A stretch of DNA of 50,050 nt, from positions 1-50,050 of the forward strand of contig CAYTWH010000027.1 of assembly GCA_964442075.1 (NCBI GenBank). Direction: 5' to 3'. Positions 43,471-50,050 of this stretch are shown here, piece after piece (the first letter of the stretch is position 1; each line of letters opens with the position of its first letter). The position numbers and the translations under genes are program-made. The notes beneath the pieces are model-generated. The model worked only from the letters and a program-made list of their open reading frames with translations. It did no database searches and was not told the origin of the DNA. Source of the DNA: CAYTAU01 sp964442075. Its GTDB lineage: Bacteria > Bacteroidota > Bacteroidia > Bacteroidales > CAYTAU01.

Positions 43471-43580
43471 AAATGAAAATCTACGAGAAACATCTTGATT
43501 TCATTGGTCTTCAGATATTTTTTATTCCATAGCTACAGCTATGCAATAAAACCAATATATTCCTCTCGAAAATCTCATTT
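43471..43580. promoter_or_regulatory. Nested palindrome in the prkA upstream region
   Basis: The centre is a 13-bp stem with one C/C mismatch, TTTATT-C-CATAGCT-AC-AGCTATG-C-AATAAA (43521-43550). Outside it ATTGGT (43503-43508) pairs with ACCAAT (43551-43556), and AAATGA with TCATTT (43471-43476 and 43575-43580), enclosing CGAGAA and CTCTCG. No gene is present in 43432-43838. It could be a structured RNA leader, a small palindromic element or a terminator. Confidence 0.6.
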
Positions 43581-43759
43581 AAATTCAAATAGCTTCCATT
43601 TGTAAATTATTTGACAAAAATTCAGCTATAAAATTATTAAAAATCAATTAATATTCAAATATGTTTTTTAGTATTGTTTAATATTTTTTGTTAAAAGCTT
43701 TGAAAACACTTGTCCAGATTATGTTATACTTTGAAATAATCTTTAAACAAAATATATAT

Positions 43760-43792
43760 TTTGTTTTTACTGGATAATATGTTGTATATTTG
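43760..43792 (+). promoter_or_regulatory. Promoter TTTG-N21-TATATTTG
   Basis: TTTG (43760-43763) and TATATTTG (43785-43792) are 21 bases apart, a full match to the Bacteroidota consensus. It points to the lipoprotein gene at 43839. Confidence 0.65.
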
Positions 43793-43838
43793 CTATAATT
43801 CTGATAATGGCAAATAGAATTATTATATTAAAAATAAC

Positions 43839-44372
43839 ATGAAATATTATAAAAGCTTATTAATTCCTTTGCTTTGTTTTTCAGTCCTTTCTGCGTGCAG
43901 TTGTGAGCAAGATGTTTCGCAGGATTCATTGATTTACTCTTGTGTTGCTCCAGCTAAAGGTGATAAAAAATGGACTGTTTATGAGGATAGCAAAGTCAAA
44001 ATGGTCTCCGTTAGCTATGGATCCGCTACAAAGCATAGTAATCCTGGATTTTTTGTTTACCGTAAAGCAACAGAAAATTGGATAAGGATAGATAAAATCT
44101 CAACACAAGGAGCTACATTTGGTCGTAGTCCTACACTTGAGGAAGCAAATAAATCAGGAAAGGGATTTCCGTCAATAAACTGGAATTTCCAGGAATTGGA
44201 AAATGATGCATATATTGATTTTCCATTGCAATCAGCAGGATTTCTTTTTTTTCCTGACGAAGTAGAATTGGATAAGATGAATAAGGAATACATACTCCGC
44301 TTTAACTCAGATTGGGAAATAGAAGGAGTTGAGACTGTTATCAGGCTTCCCGTGGATGAATTGCTTAAATAA
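43839..44372 (+). CDS. Unrecognised lipoprotein
   Basis: 177 residues. The N-terminus MKYYKSLLIPLLCFSVLSACSC is a lipoprotein signal with a good lipobox (LSAC, Cys20). The mature part is beta-rich, with SLIYSCVAPAKGDKKWTVYED and PGFFVYRKATENWIRIDKI; no known family is recognised. It has a full promoter upstream and stands alone. Its stop is 2 bases from the stop of the next, convergent gene. Confidence 0.65.
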   Translation: MKYYKSLLIPLLCFSVLSACSCEQDVSQDSLIYSCVAPAKGDKKWTVYEDSKVKMVSVSYGSATKHSNPGFFVYRKATENWIRIDKISTQGATFGRSPTLEEANKSGKGFPSINWNFQELENDAYIDFPLQSAGFLFFPDEVELDKMNKEYILRFNSDWEIEGVETVIRLPVDELLK

Positions 44373-44374
44373 TT

Positions 44375-44707
44375 CTATGATTTTGTTTTTTTATTAGCAA
44401 TCCTATCAATTGCAAATCCCAGAAGTCCACCTAAAATTGTTGTCATAATTGCAATTGGAATCAATGATCCCGGTTCTTGCCAGGCAATGATAAAACTTAC
44501 CGGAAGTAAAACCAGAAACGCAATTACAATTCCTTTGATAATTCCATTAATTTTTATGTTTACTGAAGAAATAAAAAACCCGATTACTATCCACATTGTA
44601 AAAGCTGATAAATTAGCATCCCAGGTCAAATCCATTATTATCATTGGAATTACATCAATTATTCCTGCTATTAGTCCTAAAATTGTTCCTATTATCCTGT
44701 TTTTCAT
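44375..44707 (-). CDS. Small four-helix membrane protein, unrecognised
   Basis: 110 residues, with four hydrophobic segments (about 5-25, 36-55, 58-80 and 84-103). Short loops, GTILGLIAGIIDVIPMIIMD at the start and GGLLGFAIDRIANKK at the end. No family recognised; glycine spacing suggests helix packing. Possibly a small transporter-like or scaffold protein. Confidence 0.6.
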   Translation of the reverse strand: MKNRIIGTILGLIAGIIDVIPMIIMDLTWDANLSAFTMWIVIGFFISSVNIKINGIIKGIVIAFLVLLPVSFIIAWQEPGSLIPIAIMTTILGGLLGFAIDRIANKKTKS

Positions 44708-44961
44708 TTTTCACACACTTTTTTTATTGAATTTCAAAGTTAATTTTTTAAATAATATCATGGAATAAATTGCATTAATAATTATGGAATTCTTTCACAT
44801 ACTGTATCATTTATAATATCTTGTAATATTTTTTGATTATTAACTATTAATGAGAAATTGTTAGTTTTATAATTTATATTATATTTGCTTTACAAATAAT
44901 TTGTAATAAATTGTTTGTAACGGTTTTAAAAAATTAATAATAAAACACATATATCTATAGA
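44708..44961. other. AT-rich spacer with promoter for the giant PD40 gene
   Basis: No gene. It holds the promoter described at 44857-44887. The rest is simple AT-rich sequence. Confidence 0.5.
44857..44887 (+). promoter_or_regulatory. Promoter ATTG-N19-TATATTTG
   Basis: ATTG (44857-44860) and TATATTTG (44880-44887) are 19 bases apart, near the Bacteroidota consensus. It points to the gene at 44962 with a leader of about 70 bases. Confidence 0.6.
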
Positions 44962-47900
44962 ATGATAAGTAAGATTACATATATAGTATCTATATTGTTG
45001 CTTGTAATTTCATTAAATTATAATTTACATTCACAAAAACTTTCGGAAGGAGAAGAAAAATTAGTTGCAGAAACATTTAGTTTGTTTGGTGAAAAAGATT
45101 ATGAGAATGCAATGCCAAAGTTTTCGCAATTATTAAGTTTATATCCAAAACACCCTGATTATAACTACGGTTATGCTGTATGTTTGATCGAAACCAATAC
45201 TAATACTGTCAAAGCATTGGATTATTTGAAATTCGCTTCTGCAAGAAGTGATAATCCTATTATTTATTTTTATATGGGACGATCTTTACATTTGAATTAT
45301 AAATTCGATGAGGCTTTAAAAAATTACGGGAGTTTTAAAAATAAGTCTACACCTGCTTCTTTAAAGCAATATGAGGTTGACAAATATATAGATATGTGTA
45401 AAAATGGAAAAGATTTACTCCGATATATAAGCGACCTTATAGTTCTTGATAACAAAAAAATAAAAAGAGATAACTTTCAATATTCATACGAACTTAATGA
45501 TTATGGTGGTAAATTAATAATTAAAACACCTGAGTTCATATCAAAAGCAGACGAGAAAAATAATGCTTCAAAATTAATGTTTATATCTGATTTGGGATAT
45601 ATTTATTTTTCCCGTTATAATAAAAACAGTGGTCTAGATATATACAGAGCACAAAAAAATAAAGAAGGGGAATGGGGAGAACAAGAAAATCTAGGTAATA
45701 TTATAAATTCACAATACGATGAAGATTATCCATTTATTCATGCTGATGGCAGAACTTTATATTTTAGTTCAAAAGGGCATAATACAATGGGGGGATATGA
45801 TATTTTTAAGTCAAGTTATGATACAACGACAAATGCATGGTCGAAACCTGAAAATTTAGATTTCCCTACAAACTCTCCTTATGATGATTTTCTTTTTATT
45901 TCTGATGCTAACGAGGATTTTGCGTATTTTGCATCAAGCAGAGAAACATATAAAGACAAAGTAACTGTTTATAAGATTGAAATTGATAAAGATCCTATTC
46001 TAAAAGAATATGATGACTTATTTGAAATATTATACAAATCTAAATTAGAAGTTACTCCACTGGCTGATTTGCAGAACAATCAAAATTCTGATCTGATAAA
46101 TACCACAAATCAGAATAATGGAAATACAGCAGACAAAAATAAATTATCGTACAATTTTAATCAATTAGATTATTCTAATAATCTTTCAATTAATGATATT
46201 CTTGAAGAATCGAATAAGGATGTAAAAGTAATTGAAGAAGATATAAAAAGCACAGAAAAAGAGGCAAATATAGCATACATATTAGCAGACGAAAAGAACA
46301 AACAGGCAGATGAAAAGCAAATTGAAGCTGATAAAATAAGGCAAACCGACCCGGGTAAAGCTGATATTATAGATGATAAAGCAAAGCAGTTAGAGAAAGA
46401 AGCAGTATTGTCATATAATCTTGCAAAGAATTTAGAAAATTCAGTAACAGAAAAACAAGGTGATGTAGAGGATACAAAACAATTTATTTCTAATACAAAA
46501 AATTCAGATACCGATGTTGAGCAATTAGTCAAAGATTTAAACAGTAACAGGGAATATCAAAATAAATGTTTGGGAAAATATACAACAATTGATTCAGAAT
46601 TAGAAAACAAACAAGAACTTGCCGATAAGAAAGCGAACGAACTAAAAGAAACAAAAAACAATTTGCTTGCAGCAGAAAATGACAAATTAGATATTGGTAA
46701 TCAGGTAAATGAATTGGAAAAACGTTTAGATAATTCAAAAGATGAAACTGAAATATCAATATTAAAAGATGACATTGCAGAACTTGAAAATGATAAAGTA
46801 AAAATTAAGGCAACAGAAAACAAAGAGAAACATCAGCTTGAAAAACTTAAAATAGAAGTAGCCGACTTAAATAATGAAGTAGAAATACTAAAAGATATTA
46901 AAAATAACTTATCTGAAAACAATGAATCTTCTGGAAATATTGCAGAAAAGGCTAATAACATTAACAAAGAAGAACTTGAAAAAAATGTTTTTGACAGTGA
47001 ACTTACTGCCGACCATAATCTTGCTAAAGACATAAATAATATTGAAACAGATACATCAACAGAAAATGACAACAAGGATATTGCAGACAACACTGAAACC
47101 GATACATCAGAGAATACAGATATAATTGATAAATCAACAGAAGACAGCAGTAGTGATATTGCAGACAATACTGACATAATAGACAAGTCAACAGAAAATG
47201 ATGCCGTAGATATTACTGTCAACACCGAAACTTCCACAACAGATAATAATGACTTAAAAGAAATATACAATCAATCGCAAGTAAACAAGAACATAGCTGA
47301 TTCGTTAAGGTATATTGCAGAATTGCGTAAAAATGATTTGGCAAAAACAGATAATGAACAGGAAAAAGAAAAAATAAGAGAAGAAATAATAGAACTTGAA
47401 GAACTGGCTGAAATTAAAGATAAGCAAGCAAATGACCAATTAACAACAATTAAAACAGATCCGAAAGAGAAGACATTTAATTTCACCTCTTATCAGGAAG
47501 ACCTGATTGATAACAATCCTGTTTATAAATTTAGCAAAAATGATGATGTAGGCTCAAAAACAAAGCAATACGAGAAAGAAAAATTCAATGCTTATTACTA
47601 CGAGAATTTATCTAAAGCGCAAGAAAAGAAGTTGACCTTAATGAAAGCCCATATTGAGAAAACAGAAGACAATGAAATAAAAAAAGACTTACAGAAAGAC
47701 ATTGTTCAACTTGAAAAACTAACAGCATACAGTAAAAAAGCTGCAGATGAAAGCAATAAGTTATCAGAAAAACTAAAAAAAGAATTAGGCCCCGAGGTTG
47801 ATGATAGCGAGCTAACAAACGAAGCTCTTTTGGCAAAAGCAACAGAATACGAACCTAAAAATAATATTGAATATTCAAAAGTGCAAGAAGAAACAATTGA

Positions 47901-50050
47901 ATTTACTGCATTAGACAGACAGTTTGCCGATAAAGCATATACTAAGTGGAACAAGCAGAAAAAGGTACTTGAAGACTTAAGTGAAAAGCTGAATAAAACA
48001 GATGATGTTAAAGAGCAAAAGAAAATCAAGAAAGATATTGATATCGCAACAGCAAAATCTAATCTGGAATTTCTAACTTTCAATCAGGCATATAGCGATG
48101 CAAACAAAGAAGGATATGATATTTACAAAGATGTTTTAGATAAGAACAGAATAATTAATGATGATGAAAACTCAAAACTTGCCAACAAGCTTGAAAAAGA
48201 TGCAAACGCATATTATGAAAAAGCTAATTTAATAAGAGAAAACGCCGATTTAATTGGAGATGTTGACACAAAAACAGATGAACTGATAAAAGCAAAGAAT
48301 TATGAATTAATAGCTTTACAGCATCAAAAACATGCAATTGACCTGTACATTGATGAAAAGAAAATTAAAGACAAAAACCTTGTTGCTGAAAATACCGAAA
48401 CAAACACAACATCAGATAATGAAACTAAAAATGTAAACCCCAATAACGAAAGGTCACTAATATTATTAACAGAAGAAGAAGACCAGCTAAAACAATACAG
48501 AAAGGAAAATCATATTGCAGAGACTTTAAAAACAAAAGCAGAAAAAGATTTAGCAGACATACAGGCAAAGCGAGATAAAGCCGAAAACACATACAGCAAT
48601 AAAGATAAAAATAAATTGCTGAAAGGATTAGATGAAAAAGAACAAGAGGCAAGAAATAATTTGGAAAAATCATACATTGCATCAGGAAAATCAGATAGCT
48701 TAAAATATAACTTATATAAAAATCAGTTAGATGAATTAAACGCTTCCTTGCCGGAAGTTGGCAACAATAAAAAAATAGCAAAACAATATACAAGTGAAGC
48801 CGATTTCTACTACACACAAGCGCGTGAGTTGCACACTCAGGCAAGCAATACCGAAAATCATGACCAAAGAATTGAATTGCTGGAAAAAGCAGTAGGACTT
48901 GAAAAACAAGCAATGTATAATCAGGATATAGCTGTTGATATTCTTATGGAAGTTGACCCTATTGAATTTGCTTCAAATAGTACACTTGTAGAAATTGACA
49001 AGCTTGAAGCAATGAACACGACTGTAAATGTTGAAAATGTTCCTAAAATAGACATAAAAGACATTATTGATAAAATTAATTTGATAGAAGATGATAGGAA
49101 AGCATTAGACGATACCAAAAAAATTAGCGCTACCATGCAAGGTCTACATAACGAAGCAGATGAGATTGAAAACAGAATTAATGAATTAAAGCAGATAAAT
49201 GAAGCTTCGGGAAGCGAAAAAGTTAAGAACAAAAACAATAAAGAAATAAAAAAGTTAGAGAAAAGAATGTTTGCAAACAGGTTTGGAGCAAGCGAACTAT
49301 CGGAACTGGTAAACAGTACAAAATACTGGATATATAAAGATAACTTTCTAAAAAACCGAATTAGAGGAACATCCGAAGAAGCAAAACAAGGTAAGCAATT
49401 AGAGAAAAATGCAAATGTTAATTTCCGCAAAGCAAGGTCGCTTAGAGATAAATCGTTTTTAACAGAAAGAGCCGACAAAGCATACAGTTTTCTGGTTGAA
49501 GCAAATGAGCTGGAACTAAAAGCACTTGCAGATCAGGAAGCAGCTTACGGCGTTTATCTTGGCATAGGAGACAAAGAATCCGAACTAATTGTTGAAACTG
49601 ATAATACCGATATTTTTGAAAAAGACATAGTAATTAAAAGCAATGCAGACATATCAGAAATTGATACAACCGAACTTGTTGCAGATAATACCGACAATAC
49701 TGACGTAATAGACAAATCAACCGAAGATAACACCGAAACCGATACAGCCGACAATACGGATAATACAGATGTAATTGACAAATCAACCGAAGATAACACC
49801 GAAACCGATACAGCTGACAATACGGATAATACAGATGTAATTGACAAATCAACCGAAGATAATACCGAAACCGATACAGCTGACAATACGGATAATACAG
49901 ATGTAATTGACAAATCAACCGAAGATAACACCGAAACCGATACAGCCGACAATACGGATAATACAGATGTAATTGACAAATCAACCGAAGATAATACCGA
50001 AACCGATACAGCCGACAATACGGATAATACAGATGTAATTGACAAATCAA
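44962..50050 (+). CDS. Giant TPR-PD40-coiled-coil envelope protein (3' end missing)
   Basis: The frame is open from ATG 44962 to the window end, at least 1,696 codons. The signal peptide is about 1-24 (ends NYNLHSQ). TPR-like helices follow at about 30-140 (EGEEKLVAETFSLFGEKDYENAMPKFS...). A PD40 propeller spans about 205-343 (LGYIYFSRYNKNSGLDIY, GRTLYFSSKGHNTMGGYDIFK). From ~400 on there is a very long, charged helical region with repeated modules of the type LEKDANAYYEKANLIRENA. Acidic Asn/Thr/Asp spacers occur at about 690-760, and the last ~120 codons are 22-residue near-identical repeats. The N-terminal part resembles PorE-like T9SS-associated proteins, but the peptidoglycan-binding OmpA domain, if any, would lie beyond the window. 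Confidence 0.85.
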   Translation, partial: MISKITYIVSILLLVISLNYNLHSQKLSEGEEKLVAETFSLFGEKDYENAMPKFSQLLSLYPKHPDYNYGYAVCLIETNTNTVKALDYLKFASARSDNPIIYFYMGRSLHLNYKFDEALKNYGSFKNKSTPASLKQYEVDKYIDMCKNGKDLLRYISDLIVLDNKKIKRDNFQYSYELNDYGGKLIIKTPEFISKADEKNNASKLMFISDLGYIYFSRYNKNSGLDIYRAQKNKEGEWGEQENLGNIINSQYDEDYPFIHADGRTLYFSSKGHNTMGGYDIFKSSYDTTTNAWSKPENLDFPTNSPYDDFLFISDANEDFAYFASSRETYKDKVTVYKIEIDKDPILKEYDDLFEILYKSKLEVTPLADLQNNQNSDLINTTNQNNGNTADKNKLSYNFNQLDYSNNLSINDILEESNKDVKVIEEDIKSTEKEANIAYILADEKNKQADEKQIEADKIRQTDPGKADIIDDKAKQLEKEAVLSYNLAKNLENSVTEKQGDVEDTKQFISNTKNSDTDVEQLVKDLNSNREYQNKCLGKYTTIDSELENKQELADKKANELKETKNNLLAAENDKLDIGNQVNELEKRLDNSKDETEISILKDDIAELENDKVKIKATENKEKHQLEKLKIEVADLNNEVEILKDIKNNLSENNESSGNIAEKANNINKEELEKNVFDSELTADHNLAKDINNIETDTSTENDNKDIADNTETDTSENTDIIDKSTEDSSSDIADNTDIIDKSTENDAVDITVNTETSTTDNNDLKEIYNQSQVNKNIADSLRYIAELRKNDLAKTDNEQEKEKIREEIIELEELAEIKDKQANDQLTTIKTDPKEKTFNFTSYQEDLIDNNPVYKFSKNDDVGSKTKQYEKEKFNAYYYENLSKAQEKKLTLMKAHIEKTEDNEIKKDLQKDIVQLEKLTAYSKKAADESNKLSEKLKKELGPEVDDSELTNEALLAKATEYEPKNNIEYSKVQEETIEFTALDRQFADKAYTKWNKQKKVLEDLSEKLNKTDDVKEQKKIKKDIDIATAKSNLEFLTFNQAYSDANKEGYDIYKDVLDKNRIINDDENSKLANKLEKDANAYYEKANLIRENADLIGDVDTKTDELIKAKNYELIALQHQKHAIDLYIDEKKIKDKNLVAENTETNTTSDNETKNVNPNNERSLILLTEEEDQLKQYRKENHIAETLKTKAEKDLADIQAKRDKAENTYSNKDKNKLLKGLDEKEQEARNNLEKSYIASGKSDSLKYNLYKNQLDELNASLPEVGNNKKIAKQYTSEADFYYTQARELHTQASNTENHDQRIELLEKAVGLEKQAMYNQDIAVDILMEVDPIEFASNSTLVEIDKLEAMNTTVNVENVPKIDIKDIIDKINLIEDDRKALDDTKKISATMQGLHNEADEIENRINELKQINEASGSEKVKNKNNKEIKKLEKRMFANRFGASELSELVNSTKYWIYKDNFLKNRIRGTSEEAKQGKQLEKNANVNFRKARSLRDKSFLTERADKAYSFLVEANELELKALADQEAAYGVYLGIGDKESELIVETDNTDIFEKDIVIKSNADISEIDTTELVADNTDNTDVIDKSTEDNTETDTADNTDNTDVIDKSTEDNTETDTADNTDNTDVIDKSTEDNTETDTADNTDNTDVIDKSTEDNTETDTADNTDNTDVIDKSTEDNTETDTADNTDNTDVIDKS
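49693..50050 (+). repeat. 66-bp tandem repeat (22 residues) in the giant envelope protein
   Basis: Units begin at 49693, 49759, 49825, 49891, 49957 and 50023 (the last is cut by the window end). The encoded unit is D-N-T-D-V-I-D-K-S-T-E-D-N-T-E-T-D-T-A-D plus N-T. The copies from 49759 on differ by only a few synonymous bases (GCC/GCT, AAC/AAT). An older, diverged version of the motif lies at about 47040-47230. Confidence 0.95.

Noticed and set aside
46170..50045. Series of minus-strand ORFs, including Ser/Val-rich repeats at 49554-50045
   Set aside because: They lie antisense to one long, regular coding frame and mirror its repeats; low-complexity Ser/Leu products without any family.

Overview
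The window comes from an AT-rich, Gram-negative member of the Bacteroidota, most likely class Bacteroidia. The support is two secreted proteins with type IX secretion (T9SS) C-terminal sorting domains, a PorP/SprF-type protein, the OmpH/OmpH/BamA/UppS/DUF6089 gene order, LPS genes (kdsB, lpxK), an S46 dipeptidyl-peptidase, the lytic transglycosylase-DUF4837 pair, and promoter-like sequences that fit the Bacteroidota pattern TTTG-N18-21-TAnnTTTG rather than -35/-10. No plasmid, prophage or complete insertion sequence is visible.

Layout. 1-4.6 kb: the 3' part of a large SprB-repeat adhesin, a DUF454 membrane protein and a PKD-containing T9SS cargo. 4.6-12.5 kb (minus strand): murI, then an outer-membrane biogenesis operon of two Skp/OmpH chaperones, BamA, undecaprenyl-diphosphate synthase and three tandem beta-barrel paralogues. 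12.6-15.4 kb: an XRE regulator with a gene-free, motif-rich 600-bp upstream region, a lone GT4 glycosyltransferase, rpsT and tRNA-Glu. 15.6-21.1 kb: a three-gene operon of a propeller/SpoIIE phosphatase sensor and two secreted proteins. 21.3-30.9 kb: cell-wall and housekeeping genes (MltD-like transglycosylase, DUF4837, three DUF4190-like membrane proteins, DUF2752, kdsB, lpxK, purine nucleoside phosphorylase, predicted DPP11). 30.9-35.5 kb: an accessory stretch of small, mostly unrecognised minus-strand genes separated by repeated intergenic sequences, including a 13-unit array with an exact 21-bp period. 35.5-43.4 kb: a stress-type operon prkA / yeaH (DUF444) / spoVR / second prkA-like ATPase, interrupted by a four-helix-bundle gene flanked by inverted repeats. 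43.8-50.05 kb: a small lipoprotein, a small membrane protein, and a giant TPR-PD40-coiled-coil envelope protein that runs off the end of the window inside a 66-bp tandem repeat.

How it fits together. Much of the window concerns the envelope: barrel insertion (BamA plus chaperones), lipid carrier and LPS synthesis (UppS, KdsB, LpxK), peptidoglycan (MurI, transglycosylase), T9SS cargo and PorP-like protein, and extracytoplasmic sensing (propeller-SpoIIE). The least explained material is non-coding: the 21-bp dyad array, the AT-rich repeats around the four-helix-bundle gene with a solo copy 12 kb away, the nested palindrome upstream of prkA, and the repeats at gene borders in 31-35.5 kb. Names rest on motif and family recognition by eye; no database search was run.
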